A stretch of DNA of 64,000 nucleotides from assembly GCF_000725495.1 (NCBI RefSeq), contig NZ_JNZD01000005.1, positions 496,001 to 560,000 of the forward strand, in the 5' to 3' direction. Positions 16,431 through 27,501 of the stretch are shown here, piece after piece (position 1 is the first letter of the stretch; each line of letters starts with the position of its first letter). The DNA is from Streptomyces aureus. Its GTDB lineage: Bacteria > Actinomycetota > Actinomycetes > Streptomycetales > Streptomycetaceae. The notes beneath the pieces were generated by a model. It saw only the letters and a program-made list of their open reading frames with translations. It did not search any database and had not been told where the DNA came from. A program made the translations under genes and the position numbers.

Positions 16431-16521
16431 GCGGTCCCCGGAGACGCCGAGGGGCGCGCGTCCCCGGTCCCCGAAGACGCCGAGGGGCGCGGGGACCGTC
16501 GCCGGTCCGCGCGCCCCTCGG
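16431..16521. repeat. 34-bp direct repeat with terminator-like stem
   Basis: Two copies of a 28-bp block (GGTCCCCG, then AGACGCCGAGGGGCGCG) at 16431 and 16465, period 34. The second copy's GAGGGGCGCG pairs with CGCGCCCCTC at 16510-16519, forming a stem between the convergent PemK-like and cysM genes. It probably doubles as their terminator. Confidence 0.75.
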
Positions 16522-16550
16522 GCGAGCCGAATCCTCGAGCCGTCGCCGGG

Positions 16551-18015
<1,465 letters not shown>

Positions 18016-18094
18016 GGGCTCATCGTATCGATTCCCGGTACGGGTCCCGGAGTGTGATCTCACGTTCTGGACAGTTTTTGACCGGTGGGTGGGA

Positions 18095-18517
18095 TCAGTA
18101 GCTCTGGACGACCTTGACCTCCTCCTCCGTGACCTCGCCCTCCACGATCCGGTAGGAGCGGAACTGGAAGGGGCCGGCGTCGTCGGTGTCGGCCGTGGAG
18201 ACCAGGACGTAGTGGGCGCCGGGCTCGTTGGCGTAGGCGAGGTCGGTGCGGGAGGGGTAGGCCTCGGTCGCGGTGTGCGAGTGGTAGATGACGACGGGCT
18301 CCTCGTCGCGGTCGTCCATCTCGCGGTAGAGCTTGAGCAGATCGCCGGAGTCGAACTCGTAGAACGTGGGCGAGCGGGCGGCGTTGAGCATCGGGATGAA
18401 GCGCTCGGGGCGGCCGGTGCCGGCGGGTCCGGCGACGACGCCGCACGCCTCGTCGGGGTGGTCCTGGCGCGCGTGGGCGACGATCTGGTCGAACAGGGCC
18501 TCGGTGATGGTCAGCAT
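18095..18517 (-). CDS. mec: JAMM metalloprotease Mec (CysO-cysteine hydrolase)
   Basis: 140 residues, MPN+/JAMM fold. Zinc and catalytic residues: E23, H79 and H81 in YHSHTATEAYPSRTD, S89 and D92 (HxHx7SxxD). In mycobacteria Mec releases cysteine from the CysO-cysteine adduct; here it may also remove the Met-Ala tail of CysO. It is upstream of the leader peptide on the same strand. ATG 18517; weak ribosome site. Length typical. Confidence 0.93.
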   Translation of the reverse strand: MLTITEALFDQIVAHARQDHPDEACGVVAGPAGTGRPERFIPMLNAARSPTFYEFDSGDLLKLYREMDDRDEEPVVIYHSHTATEAYPSRTDLAYANEPGAHYVLVSTADTDDAGPFQFRSYRIVEGEVTEEEVKVVQSY

Positions 18518-18537
18518 GCTGGTCAGGATAGACAGAA

Positions 18538-18574
18538 GGGCCGTCCCGTACCGAGGAGTGGTACGGGACGGCCC
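18538..18574. terminator. terminator between permease and mec
   Basis: Perfect 15-bp arms GGGCCGTCCCGTACC / GGTACGGGACGGCCC with a 7-nt loop, 53 bp beyond the end of the amino-acid permease gene on the minus strand. Confidence 0.9.
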
Positions 18575-18626
18575 GTATGCCGGACGTCCTGAGCGGTGGC
18601 CCGGGGGCCGGGCGTCCGTGGGGCGG

Positions 18627-20078
18627 TCAGCCGACCTTCTCGAGCTCCAGCTCGCGGCGTTCGGTGACCTGGGGGTTGCGCGCCTTGAGGATCGCCCAGC
18701 TGACGCCCAGGACGGCGGCCCAGACGGCCATCACGTACAGGCAGATGCGGGAGTCGGCGTCGTAGGCGATCAGGCCGGTGACGAAGAGCAGGAACGCGAC
18801 GGCGATCCAGCTGCACTTCGCGCCGCCGGGGGCGGGGAAGGACGAGGCCGGGAGGCGGCCGGCGTCGACCGCGCGGCGGTAGAGGATGTGGCTGACGAGG
18901 ATCATCAGCCAGGTCCAGATGCCGGCGGCGGTGGCCACCGAGGTGACGTAGCCGAAGGCCTTCTCGGGGACGACGTAGTTGAGGACCACGCCGATGCCCA
19001 TGCAGAGCACGGAGACCGTGATGCCGAAGGCGGGCGTCTTCGTGGAGGACAGCTTGCCGAAGACCTTGGGGGCCTCGCCGCTCTCGGCCAGGTTCCGCAG
19101 CATGCGGCCCGTGGAGTACATGCCCGAGTTGCAGGAGGACAGGGCGGCGGTGAGGACCACGAAGTTGACGATGCCGGCGCCGGCCGGGATGCCGATCTTC
19201 GCGAAGGCCGCGACGAAGGGGCTCACGTCCGGCGAGAACTCCGTCCACTTCACGACGCAGAGGATGACCGTGAGGGCGCCGACGTAGAAGAGGGCGATGC
19301 GCCACGGGAGGGTGTTGATGGCCTTCGGGAGGGTCTTCTCCGGGTCCTCGGACTCGCCCGCGGTGACGCCGACGAGCTCGACGGCGAGGTAGGCGAACAT
19401 GACGCCCTGGAGGGTCATCAGGGACGAGCCGATGCCGTTGGGGAAGAAGCCGTCGAACGCCCAGAGGTTGCTGACGGCGGCGGTGTCACCGGCGGAGCTG
19501 AAACCGAAGGTCAGGACGCCGATGCCGATGATGATCATGCCGAGCAGGGCGGTGACCTTGACCATCGAGAACCAGAACTCGATCTCGCCGAACAGCTTCA
19601 CGGAGATCAGGTTCGCCACGAACAGGACGATCAGGAAGACCAGCGCGGTCACCCATTGGGGCACCGACGGGAACCAGTAGTGGACGTAGATCGCGGCGGC
19701 GGTGAGCTCGGCCATGCCGGTGACCACCCACATCAGCCAGTACGTCCAGCCGGTGAAGTAGCCGAAGAACGGGCCGAGGAACTCGCGGGAGTACTCCGCG
19801 AAGGAGCCCGAGACGGGCCGGTAGAGCAGGAGCTCGCCGAGCGCCCGCATGATGAAGAAGATGATCACGCCCGCGAGGGCGTACATGACGATCAGGCTGG
19901 GACCGGCCTTGGCGATGTTCGCCCCGGCTCCCAGGAAGAGGCCGACGCCGATGGCGCCGCCGATCGCGATCATCTGGACCTGACGGCTGCCGAGCCCGCG
20001 CTCGTACCCCTCTTCGGGGGCGTCGCCGCCCACGGCCTCACTGCCGTCGTGACTCTTGCCGACCTGCGATGAGGTCAT
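18627..20078 (-). CDS. amino-acid permease, AAT (GabP/AnsP-like) family
   Basis: 483 residues, 12 predicted membrane helices of the APC superfamily. The first helix contains QVQMIAIGGAIGVGLFLGAG, the family substrate motif, and later ESEDPEKTLPKAIN and SCNSGMYSTGRM are typical of AAT permeases for amino acids or GABA. Specific substrate not readable. ATG 20078 with GGAGAAAGG about 10 nt upstream; the frame runs on to 20327 without homology. Monocistronic, with its own terminator. Confidence 0.92.
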   Translation of the reverse strand: MTSSQVGKSHDGSEAVGGDAPEEGYERGLGSRQVQMIAIGGAIGVGLFLGAGANIAKAGPSLIVMYALAGVIIFFIMRALGELLLYRPVSGSFAEYSREFLGPFFGYFTGWTYWLMWVVTGMAELTAAAIYVHYWFPSVPQWVTALVFLIVLFVANLISVKLFGEIEFWFSMVKVTALLGMIIIGIGVLTFGFSSAGDTAAVSNLWAFDGFFPNGIGSSLMTLQGVMFAYLAVELVGVTAGESEDPEKTLPKAINTLPWRIALFYVGALTVILCVVKWTEFSPDVSPFVAAFAKIGIPAGAGIVNFVVLTAALSSCNSGMYSTGRMLRNLAESGEAPKVFGKLSSTKTPAFGITVSVLCMGIGVVLNYVVPEKAFGYVTSVATAAGIWTWLMILVSHILYRRAVDAGRLPASSFPAPGGAKCSWIAVAFLLFVTGLIAYDADSRICLYVMAVWAAVLGVSWAILKARNPQVTERRELELEKVG

Positions 20079-20421
20079 GTCTGGTGCGCCTTTCTCCGTA
20101 CCGGTCCGAGCCGGTCTCCCGGCTTCGCATCGGCTTCCGATCCCCCCGGACAGGTGGAGCTCGTGCCTGGCCGACGGTCCGCCGGCTCGGTGGCGCACCC
20201 GGCGGGACGTGGGTGGTGTCCTGCCGGGCGGTCGTGAAGATCTATCACGGCGAAGGCGTCGATCGATCGAGGCTCGTGTTGCGCAGACCACAGGAAGAAC
20301 CGGACAAAACGTCGAACCGCGCCCCAAAGGACGCGGTTGCGGTGACGCGATCGTTATGCGGATTTGAGCGTCCTCTGAGCGAACACACAGACAGGTGTGC
20401 CGGAGGACGGATCCGGATGGA
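20079..20421. other. 343-bp intergenic region, no gene seen
   Basis: Upstream region of the permease and downstream of the DUF2017 gene. It has a less GC-rich stretch around 20235-20370 (for example GATCTATCACGG, CGATCGATCG and GTTATGCGGATTTGAG), so the permease promoter is likely here. I see no reading frame with a good start site. Confidence 0.5.
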
Positions 20422-21027
20422 TCAGGGCATAAGGGTGGCGACGAGGGTCTCCTGGAGGCCCCCCAGCCACAGGTAGGCCATCACCATCGGCTTGCGCGGG
20501 TCCTCGTCGGGCAGGCGGTAGAGGAGGTCGGTGTCCTCCTCGTCGACGACGTCGAGCCGTGAACCGATCGCCAGGCGCAGGTCGTTCAGGGCACGCAGCC
20601 ACTGCTCGGACTGCCCCGTGGTCAGCTCCAGGACCGCTCCGCCGTCGCCGCCGGGCGTCAGCGCGTCCAGCGAGCGGATGACGGCGAGGGCGTTCTCGCG
20701 CTTGCCGGCGCGCAGGTCGTTCTCGGTGAAGCGGCGGAACTCGGCGGAGTGGGCCTGCTGCTCCTCGGCCTGCTCGGGCGTGGCGGCCTCGACGCCGGGG
20801 CCGCTGTAGGCGTCGGGGAACAGGCGCCTGAGCACGGGGTCGCTCGGCGGCTCGCTCGGGCCCTCGGCGAACAGCTCGGCGAGCGGGTCGGCGGAGGCGT
20901 TCTCCGCGGGGCCGGGACCGATGAGCTCCAGGAGCTGGACGGCGAGGGAGCGGATGATGGAGATCTCGACCTCGTCGAGCGCGACGGCCGCGCCGCCGCC
21001 GGGGAGCGGTTCGAAGTGTCCTGGCAT
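20422..21027 (-). CDS. DUF2017 protein
   Basis: 201 residues, acidic and predicted helical. FEPLPGGGAAVALDEVEISI at the N-terminus and RAGKRENALAVIRSLDALTP are DUF2017 features. The family is found almost only in actinobacteria beside clpS and an alanine/nicotinate gene; it has been suggested to work with the ClpS adaptor, but function is not established. ATG 21027. It starts 53 bp after clpS, likely same operon; the gap contains an echo of the clpS 3' end. Confidence 0.88.
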   Translation of the reverse strand: MPGHFEPLPGGGAAVALDEVEISIIRSLAVQLLELIGPGPAENASADPLAELFAEGPSEPPSDPVLRRLFPDAYSGPGVEAATPEQAEEQQAHSAEFRRFTENDLRAGKRENALAVIRSLDALTPGGDGGAVLELTTGQSEQWLRALNDLRLAIGSRLDVVDEEDTDLLYRLPDEDPRKPMVMAYLWLGGLQETLVATLMP

Positions 21028-21038
21028 GGAGTGAGTTC

Positions 21039-21096
21039 GCTACTTCCGGTCCTGCGGGCGGTCGGTGGACAGGGGGCCGGCTACTTCCGGTCCTGC
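21039..21096. repeat. echo of the clpS 3' end
   Basis: The 17-bp stretch GCTACTTCCGGTCCTGC at 21080-21096, which encodes the last clpS codons and stop, is repeated exactly at 21039-21055, 41 bp further downstream of the gene. Confidence 0.85.
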
Positions 21097-21398
21097 TGAA
21101 GGGTGGCCCACAGACCGTAGCCGTGCATGGCCTGCACGTCGCGCTCCATCTCCTCGCGCGTGCCGCTGGAGACGACGGCCCGGCCCTTGTGGTGGACGTC
21201 CATCATCAGCTTGGTGGCCTTGTCCTTGGAGTAGCCGAAGTACGTCTGGAAGACATACGTCACATAGCTCATGAGGTTGACCGGGTCGTTGTGGACGATC
21301 GTGACCCAGGGGACGTCCGGCTCGGGTACGGCGAAGACCTCCTCCGCCGACTCGGTCTTCTCGATCTCTAGAGGTGCGGGAGCCGTCACATCGCCCAT
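21081..21398 (-). CDS. clpS: ATP-dependent Clp protease adaptor ClpS
   Basis: 105 residues. Delivers N-degron substrates to ClpAP/ClpCP. Core motifs [20 protein letters not shown] (N-degron pocket), [20 protein letters not shown] and [12 protein letters not shown] 21398 is used; an in-frame ATG at 21425 would add nine residues and has GGGGG 7 nt upstream, so the start is not certain. Followed by DUF2017 on the same strand; divergent from pncB. Confidence 0.95.
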   Translation of the reverse strand: MGDVTAPAPLEIEKTESAEEVFAVPEPDVPWVTIVHNDPVNLMSYVTYVFQTYFGYSKDKATKLMMDVHHKGRAVVSSGTREEMERDVQAMHGYGLWATLQQDRK

Positions 21399-21517
21399 GC
21401 TCCCACCCCGGGGGGTCACCCGCATAAACGGACCCCCGGGCGGCGGTTCAGGGACCCGGGAACCGCCACCCGCACGAGAAATCGTCAAACTGACGAAATG
21501 GGGGTACGATCCCTGCC

Positions 21518-22846
21518 ATGAACACAGCGGACCTTGGGCTGCCGGTGGATGTCCCCTCTACGGCGCTCTTCACCGACCAGTACGAGCTGACGATGCTGCA
21601 GGCCGCGCTCGCGGCCGGGACGGCCGAGCGGCGCTCGGTCTTCGAGGTCTTCACCCGCAGGCTGCCCGAGGGGCGGCGCTACGGAGTGGTCGCGGGCACC
21701 GGGCGTGTCCTGGACGCCGTCGAGAACTTCCGGTTCGACGCGGACGTCCTCGGTTTCCTGCGCGAACGCGGGATCGTGGACGAACCGACCCTGGAGTGGC
21801 TCGCCTCCTACCGCTTCGGCGGCGACATCTGGGGCTACCCCGAGGGCGAGGTGTACTTCCCGGGCTCTCCGCTGCTGCGCGTCGAGGGCAGCTTCGCGGA
21901 GTGCGTGCTCCTGGAGACGGTGATCCTCTCGATCCTCAACCACGACTCCGCGATCGCGGCGGCCGCCTCCCGGATGTCCTCCGCCGCGGGCGAGCGGCCG
22001 CTGATCGAGATGGGCGCCCGGCGCACCCACGAGCTCGCGGCGGTCGCCGCCTCGCGGGCCGCCTACCTCGGCGGCTTCACCAGCACCTCCGACCTGGCCG
22101 CGGGCTTCCGCTACGGCATCCCGACCGTGGGCACCTCCGCGCACGCCTTCACCCTCCTGCACGACCACGAGCGGGACGCCTTCCGGGCCCAGGTGGACTC
22201 GCTGGGCCGGGGCACCACCCTGCTCGTGGACACCTACGACGTCGCCGAGGCGGTCCGCACGGCCGTCGAGGTCGCCGGGACGGACCTCGGCGCGGTGCGC
22301 ATCGACTCCGGCGACCTGCTGCTCGTCGCCCACCGGGTGCGCCGGCAGCTGGACGAGCTGGGCGCGACCGGGACGAAGATCGTCGTCACCTCCGACCTCG
22401 ACGAGTACGCCATCGCCTCGCTCGCGGCGGCGCCCGTGGACGCGTACGGCGTCGGCACCCAGCTGGTGACGGGATCCGGCCATCCGACGTGCTCGATGGT
22501 CTACAAGCTGGTCGCCCGCGCCGAGTCCGCCGACCCGAAGGCTCCGCTGGAGCCGGTGGCCAAGAAGTCCACGGGCGGCAAGACGTCCGTCGGCGGCCGC
22601 AAGTGGGCCGCGCGCCGCCTGGACGCCCAGGGGGTCGCGGAGGCCGAGGTCGTCGGCGTCGGACCGGTGCCGCCCGAGCTGGCCGACCGGCAGCTCCTGG
22701 TCCAGCTGGTCAAGGGGGGCCAGGTCCTGTCCCGTGAGTCGCTCGACGTCGTACGCGACCGGCACGCGGAGGCCCGCGCCCGGCTGCCGCTGTCGGCGAC
22801 GCAGCTCTCGCGCGGCGAGCCGGTGATCCCCACCGAATACGTCTGA
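21518..22846 (+). CDS. pncB: nicotinate phosphoribosyltransferase
   Basis: 442 residues. Converts nicotinate and PRPP to nicotinate mononucleotide, ATP-stimulated, in NAD salvage. [20 protein letters not shown] is the N-terminal signature; phosphorylatable histidine in [17 protein letters not shown] region VRIDSGDL and [23 protein letters not shown] 21518, weak ribosome site. pncA lies 206 bp downstream on the same strand, giving both salvage steps. Confidence 0.96.
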   Translation: MNTADLGLPVDVPSTALFTDQYELTMLQAALAAGTAERRSVFEVFTRRLPEGRRYGVVAGTGRVLDAVENFRFDADVLGFLRERGIVDEPTLEWLASYRFGGDIWGYPEGEVYFPGSPLLRVEGSFAECVLLETVILSILNHDSAIAAAASRMSSAAGERPLIEMGARRTHELAAVAASRAAYLGGFTSTSDLAAGFRYGIPTVGTSAHAFTLLHDHERDAFRAQVDSLGRGTTLLVDTYDVAEAVRTAVEVAGTDLGAVRIDSGDLLLVAHRVRRQLDELGATGTKIVVTSDLDEYAIASLAAAPVDAYGVGTQLVTGSGHPTCSMVYKLVARAESADPKAPLEPVAKKSTGGKTSVGGRKWAARRLDAQGVAEAEVVGVGPVPPELADRQLLVQLVKGGQVLSRESLDVVRDRHAEARARLPLSATQLSRGEPVIPTEYV

Positions 22847-23052
22847 TACGCCCGGGACGGGTGGTGCGGGTGGTGCCGGGGTGGCACCGCGCATGAACCC
22901 TCGGTGAGCGGGAATGCAACGGCAGCGTGCCCCCGCGGGCCGCCGAAGCCGAATACCCCCTCCCGCACCACCCCGGAATTCTCTAGGCTCGGAAGTTCAA
23001 CGGCCGGGCCCGCACCCTTGTCTGCCGCACCCATAGCCGAAGGACACCGCCC

Positions 23053-23637
23053 ATGCGCCGCGCCTTGATCGTCGTAGACGTGCAGAACGACTTCTGCGAG
23101 GGGGGCAGCCTCGCGGTGGCCGGGGGCGCCGACGTGGCCGCCGCCGTCACGGAGCTGATCGGGCAGGCCCCCGCCGGCTACCGGCACGTCGTGGCCACCC
23201 GCGATCTGCACATCGCCCCCGGCGGCCACTTCGCCGACAACCCCGACTACGTGCACTCCTGGCCCGCGCACTGCGTGGCCGGCACCGAGGGCGTGGGCTT
23301 CCACCCGAACTTCGCCCCGGCCGTCGCCTCCGGCGCGATCGACGCGGTCTTCGACAAGGGCGCCTACGCGGCGGCGTACAGCGGCTTCGAGGGCGCCGAC
23401 GAGAACGGGGTGGCCCTCGGCGACTGGCTGCGCGCCCGCGAGATCGGCGAGGTGGACGTGGTCGGCATCGCGACCGACCACTGTGTGAAGGCCACCGCCC
23501 TGGACGCGGCCCGGCAGGGCTTCCGCACGAACGTCCTGCTGGACCTGACGGCCGGCGTGGCCGAGGAGACGACGCAGCGGGCCCTGGAGGAGCTGCGCGC
23601 CGCCGGGGTCGAGCTCACGGGCAAGCCGGTCGTCTGA
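23053..23637 (+). CDS. pncA: nicotinamidase
   Basis: 194 residues, isochorismatase-like hydrolase. Deamidates nicotinamide to nicotinate, the substrate of PncB. Catalytic D10 in IVVDVQNDFCEGGSLAV, metal site in HFADNPDYVHSWPAHC, lysine in VFDKGAYAAAYSGFEG and nucleophile Cys in ATDHCVKATA with the cis-peptide VGIA before it. ATG 23053 with AGGA 8 nt upstream. If expressed, the organism should activate pyrazinamide-type prodrugs (family knowledge). Confidence 0.96.
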   Translation: MRRALIVVDVQNDFCEGGSLAVAGGADVAAAVTELIGQAPAGYRHVVATRDLHIAPGGHFADNPDYVHSWPAHCVAGTEGVGFHPNFAPAVASGAIDAVFDKGAYAAAYSGFEGADENGVALGDWLRAREIGEVDVVGIATDHCVKATALDAARQGFRTNVLLDLTAGVAEETTQRALEELRAAGVELTGKPVV

Positions 23638-23671
23638 GGGCGGTCCCCCGGGCGCCGCACGGCCCCGGCCG

Positions 23672-23799
23672 GGGTCAGGACGGGGGCGCGGGCCGTCCGA
23701 ACCGGGTCGGAACAGCGACGCGGGGCGTCCGGGCAGGGTCAGGACAGCGGCACGGGGCTCCGGAACAGGGTCAGGACAGCGGCGCCGGGCGTCTGAGCA
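23672..23799. repeat. 32-bp tandem repeat, four units
   Basis: Units start at 23672, 23704, 23736 and 23768 and begin GGGTCAGGACAGCGGC or close variants; a fifth begins at 23800. The last unit includes the stop and terminal codons of the minus-strand gene at 23771-24106, so the array extends that gene's 3' end into the gap before pncA. Confidence 0.9.
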
Positions 23800-24106
23800 G
23801 GGTCCGCACGGGGTGCCACAGCTCCTGGCTGAGCTCGGTGCACCCGCTCTCGGGGGCCGTGCGCCATATGAGCCCGTCGGGATGGTGCAGGACGGCGGTG
23901 ATCTCGTCGGGGGTCGGCGGGGCGGCGTTGCCCCGCAGGTAGACGGCCCGCAGGCCGAGGTTCCGCAGCCGGGTCAGGGCGCGGGCACGGTTCGGGGCGC
24001 GGACCAGGAACCGCAGGCAGCCGCCCGCCGGACCCGCCGGGCTGGGCAGGTTCAGCGCCACGACGACGCTGCCGTTGGGCAGTCTGCAGAAACCTCCTGC
24101 GGCCAT
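23771..24106 (-). CDS. hypothetical protein
   Basis: 111 residues, no signal peptide or membrane span evident. Contains GGCLRFLVRAPNRARALTRL, LRNLGLRAVYLRGNAAPPT and a C-terminal ELWHPVRTLLRRPAPLS. The layout (beta strand, helix, beta strand, PDEITAVLHHPDG) could be a small alpha/beta protein, but I do not recognise the family. ATG 24106 with GGGGGTGTG upstream. Its 3' end is part of a 32-bp tandem array. Confidence 0.7.
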   Translation of the reverse strand: MAAGGFCRLPNGSVVVALNLPSPAGPAGGCLRFLVRAPNRARALTRLRNLGLRAVYLRGNAAPPTPDEITAVLHHPDGLIWRTAPESGCTELSQELWHPVRTLLRRPAPLS

Positions 24107-24179
24107 GCGGTCACACCCCCGTGTGAGTCGGTGTCGATGTCGGTGTCAATAAGCCGGGCACAGGAGGCACCTAAACACG

Positions 24180-24212
24180 ATCGGCGGCAACCCGCCAGGG
24201 GTTGCCGCCGAT
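24180..24212 (-). terminator. terminator of the M6 protease gene
   Basis: 14-bp arms ATCGGCGGCAACCC / GGGTTGCCGCCGAT with a short loop, 27 bp beyond the protease stop codon. Confidence 0.9.
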
Positions 24213-24238
24213 ACGCTTCTGACCTGCGGTTATTCCAA

Positions 24239-26593
24239 TTACTTGACCGCGGGGCCGACCTTGAGCGAGATCGAGGAGCCGTCCTTGGCCTGCTTGACGA
24301 TCTCGATCTTGGTGTTGGTGTCAGTGATCTTCACGCCACCGGTGGGGTTCCGGTTGTCGTAGTAGTCACTGGTGTGGTCGTTGAAGACCGAGACGCCCTT
24401 CGACGACGGGATCTTCGTGGCGACGTCCGCGCTGTGCAGCGTGATGCCGCCCGTGCGGTACAGGCTGAAGGGCGAGTCGTAGGCCTGGATGCGGTTGCGC
24501 ATCAGCGTGCCGTTGTCCCACCACAGGGCCTTCGGGTGCGAGTCGACCGGAAGCGCGAGGCCGACACCCGGGTGCTGGCTGGTGTTGTTGTCCGCCTGCG
24601 AGGTGTCCCACTTCCAGATCAACAGGCCGGTCTGGTACGGGTAGTGCTCCACCCAGTCCGGACGGGTCGTCGAGAAGCCGAAGTTGTACGGGCCGACCTT
24701 GAGGGTCTTGTCGTACGACACGTACTGGCGGTTCTCCGCGAGGTAGTACTGCGCGTAGGCCTTGGTGAACGAGGCACCGATGCGCGAGAAGCCCGCGGCG
24801 GTCCAAGCGGGGTCGGCCGTCTCGGCGTTGTCCGTGAACAGCGCGGTGCCGTCGGCGGTCACGCTGATCTCGTCGGCCGCGAAGCCCTTGAGCGCCACGC
24901 CGCCGTCGCTCTGGTAGCGGAAGCGGATGTCGATCTTCTTGCCCGCGTAGGCGTCGAGCGGGTACACGAGCTTCTTGTACGCGTCGACCGTTCCGGTCAG
25001 GACGGGCTTGTCGCTGCCGTCGCGCGGGATGGCCGCGCCGTCCACCGTGCCGTCCAGGGCGGTCCAGTTGGCGCCGCCGTCGGTCGAGACCTCGGTGTAC
25101 AGGTAGTCGTAGTTCGCCTCGATGTCGTACCAGCCGTCGAGGGTCAGCTTCGCCGAGGACTTGCCCGTGAGGTCCACGGACCGGGTCAGCGTGTTCTTCA
25201 GGTTGTCGCCGCTGCCGCTCCACCACTGGGACGAGCCCTGCGCGGGGTTGACGACCGTGGTCGTGACGTCCTTGTCCGGCAGGTTGACGACGAGCGCCTG
25301 CTTGTTCCAGGTGTTGTACTCGGCGACGCCCAGCTTGTGCGTGGACTGCTTGCCGGCCTTGGCGGTGTCGTAGTTCAGCCAGCCGAGCTGCAGCTTGTCC
25401 CAGGCGTTGAAGTCGCCGGGGAGGTCACCGATGGACTGCTTGCCGGTGCCGAGCCACGAACCGGAGGACATCAGGGTCCAGAAACCGGTGGAGTTGTCGC
25501 CGCCGGCGGTGTCGTAGTGGTCCGGCAGACCGAGGTCGTGGCCGTACTCGTGGGCGAAGACGCCGAGTCCGCCGTTCTCCGGCTGGATGGTGTAGTCGCC
25601 GACCCAGATGCCGGAGTCGCCGATCTGCGCGCCACCGAGCTTGTTGTCCGCGGGACCCGTGGCACCGGCGTCGGTGCCGAAGGCGTACCAGCGGTGGGCC
25701 CAGATCGCGTCCTTGCCCTGGACGCCGCCACCGGCGGACTCGTCCTCACCGGCGTGCACGATCTGGAAGTGGTCGATGTAGCCGTCCGGCTCGTTGAAGT
25801 TGCCGTCGCCGTCGTAGTCGTAGCGGTCCCACTGGTCGAACTGGGCCAGGTCCGCCTTGATGGCCGCGTCGGACTTGCCGGCCGCCTTCTGCTGCGCGAC
25901 CCAGGCGGTGACGCCGTCCTTGACGACGTTCCACACGCTCGGGCAGTTGGTGCTGCCGCAGGCGTTGTTGCCGTAACGCGCCTCGTTGTACGGCACCTTG
26001 ACCCAGTCGGCGACCTCGCCGTCGACCGAGTAGCGGCCCGAGGACTGCGTCTCGTAGAACTTCTTCATCGACTCGGTGTTCTTGCCGGTGCCGAAGTAGA
26101 GGTTCTGGAAGTGCTTCTGGTTGTAGTCCGCCTGCCAGGCCGTGCTGTTGTCCTTCGCACGGTCCGGCGCGGCTATCTGGTTGTGCGCGGGGCCGGCGGT
26201 GCCACCGAACTTGGGGTCGGTCTTGTCGCCGAACTCCACCAGGATCGTGAAGATCTTGTCGGTCTTCTCGCGGCCGAGCTCGACGTACTTCGAGCTGCCC
26301 TTCTTGCTCTTGAGCTGCACGACCTGCGAGCCGTGGCGCTTCTGCACCTTGGCGTCGCCGGAGATGACCTGGTTCAGCGCCTCCTGGCGCTGGGCGTTCT
26401 GGGTCTTGCTCAGCGGGCCGTCGAGGTCGTGGTCGACCGTGTTGCGGACCGGCTGGGGGTCGTGGCGGTCCACGACCGGGGACGCGGCGGCCGAGTCGGC
26501 CTGCGCGACGGCGTACGTCGAGAACGTGGCGGTGGCCGCCGCGAAGGCTACGCCCACCGCGGCCGCTCTGAACGTCCATGGTCTGTTGGTCAC
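24239..26593 (-). CDS. secreted M6 metalloprotease (immune inhibitor A-like)
   Basis: 784 residues. A signal peptide covers about residues 1-30 (FRAAAVGVAFAAATATFSTYA). The zinc motif HEYGH with H348, E349 and H352 sits in FAHEYGHDLGLPDHYDTAGG, the M6 family signature. DYDGDGNFNEPDGYIDHF before it looks like a calcium site. The C-terminal third is built of beta-sandwich domains (DGWYDIEANYDYLYTEVS and similar). Secreted protease that degrades extracellular protein. GTG 26593 has GGAGG 7 nt upstream; the ORF extension to 26680 is not needed. Single transcription unit. Confidence 0.94.
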   Translation of the reverse strand: MTNRPWTFRAAAVGVAFAAATATFSTYAVAQADSAAASPVVDRHDPQPVRNTVDHDLDGPLSKTQNAQRQEALNQVISGDAKVQKRHGSQVVQLKSKKGSSKYVELGREKTDKIFTILVEFGDKTDPKFGGTAGPAHNQIAAPDRAKDNSTAWQADYNQKHFQNLYFGTGKNTESMKKFYETQSSGRYSVDGEVADWVKVPYNEARYGNNACGSTNCPSVWNVVKDGVTAWVAQQKAAGKSDAAIKADLAQFDQWDRYDYDGDGNFNEPDGYIDHFQIVHAGEDESAGGGVQGKDAIWAHRWYAFGTDAGATGPADNKLGGAQIGDSGIWVGDYTIQPENGGLGVFAHEYGHDLGLPDHYDTAGGDNSTGFWTLMSSGSWLGTGKQSIGDLPGDFNAWDKLQLGWLNYDTAKAGKQSTHKLGVAEYNTWNKQALVVNLPDKDVTTTVVNPAQGSSQWWSGSGDNLKNTLTRSVDLTGKSSAKLTLDGWYDIEANYDYLYTEVSTDGGANWTALDGTVDGAAIPRDGSDKPVLTGTVDAYKKLVYPLDAYAGKKIDIRFRYQSDGGVALKGFAADEISVTADGTALFTDNAETADPAWTAAGFSRIGASFTKAYAQYYLAENRQYVSYDKTLKVGPYNFGFSTTRPDWVEHYPYQTGLLIWKWDTSQADNNTSQHPGVGLALPVDSHPKALWWDNGTLMRNRIQAYDSPFSLYRTGGITLHSADVATKIPSSKGVSVFNDHTSDYYDNRNPTGGVKITDTNTKIEIVKQAKDGSSISLKVGPAVK

Positions 26594-27030
26594 TTGATGT
26601 CCTCCCCCGCGCACGTTCGCGCGGAGGGGGTTCCGGGTCATGGAGGTCCGCACGCGTCTACGCGATTCAAGTGACGTCATTTGACCGGAGTTACCAAAGA
26701 AAAAACAGATCTTGACTTGAACCTGGCAAGTGCATTATGCGGAGCCTGCGTTCGGATTACGGACGCACCGGAAACGCCTCAACAGGCGCGCTCGAACGTC
26801 CACTTGATGGACGCGATGACTCCGTGCGCCCCCTGTGCACCGGCACCGTGGGTAAGGTCACGCTTACCGGACGTTCCAGTCGGGCATGCAGGCGAATAGA
26901 GTCGATTGGCGGACGTCGGAAGCCGGCGGACACCACGTCGACACCGTTGTCTCCACCCCGACATCTATCCGCACCTCCCCCATCGCGAGAGGCACCGGGG
27001 GGAGAACCCCCATCCGAGGACACGATTGCC
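26594..27030. promoter_or_regulatory. 437-bp divergent promoter region
   Basis: Space between the M6 protease gene and a small membrane protein gene. It holds an AT-rich island (26690-26740) with TTGACT (26712-26717) and CATTAT/ATTATG (26733-26739) that could be a plus-strand promoter, a TGACGTCA palindrome near 26673, and a short inverted repeat GGTAAG/CTTACC near 26850. No convincing gene. Confidence 0.45.
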
Positions 27031-27321
27031 ATGCCTCGTCCGACCGCCGCACAGCTCGCCTACGGTTCCTGCACCGTGATCTTCTCCACACTCGCCATGC
27101 TGCTGCTGTCACAGACGAGTTCGAGTCTGGGGATCGTGCTGATCGCCCTCTCGGCGCTCGCTCTCGGACTGCTGGTGGCCATGACGGTCCCGCTGCCGAA
27201 GCCCGCGCCGGCCGCCGCCGTCGTCCGCGAGCGCGTGCCGGCGCAGCGCGAGACCGCCTCCGTGTCCGCCGCCTCCGCCTCCTCCACACCCGAGCCGGTG
27301 CGCGAACCCGCGGGGCCCTGA
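27031..27321 (+). CDS. small membrane protein, hypothetical
   Basis: 96 residues. Two adjacent membrane helices (YGSCTVIFSTLAMLLLS and GIVLIALSALALGLLVAMTV) followed by a Pro/Ala/Val/Arg-rich tail. ATG 27031 with GAGGA 10 nt upstream is chosen; the frame opens much earlier but codes unlikely sequence. No family recognised; context with the protease and RDD genes does not suggest a role. Confidence 0.7.
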   Translation: MPRPTAAQLAYGSCTVIFSTLAMLLLSQTSSSLGIVLIALSALALGLLVAMTVPLPKPAPAAAVVRERVPAQRETASVSAASASSTPEPVREPAGP

Positions 27322-27416
27322 AGCCGGGTGCACCGGCCCGCGCGTGCTCCGGTTCCCCGACGGGACCGGTGGACCGCGCCGGCACCCCGGACGCCACGAC
27401 CTACGACCTCGCACGC

Positions 27417-27453
27417 AAAAACGGCGGGCCCGTGAACCACGGGCCCGCCGTTT
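27417..27453. terminator. bidirectional terminator
   Basis: ACGGCGGGCCCGTG and CACGGGCCCGCCGT pair perfectly around AAC, with A-rich sequence on the left and T-rich on the right, between two convergent genes. Confidence 0.92.
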
Positions 27454-27501
27454 CCGCGTCCGCTGCCGCTCCCACCGCCGGGAGAGCCGCCGTACCGGCC
27501 G

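Noticed and set aside
23672..23799. 32-bp repeats resembling a small CRISPR array
   Set aside because: Units are directly adjacent with no spacers, no cas genes are in the window, and the last unit lies inside a gene end.
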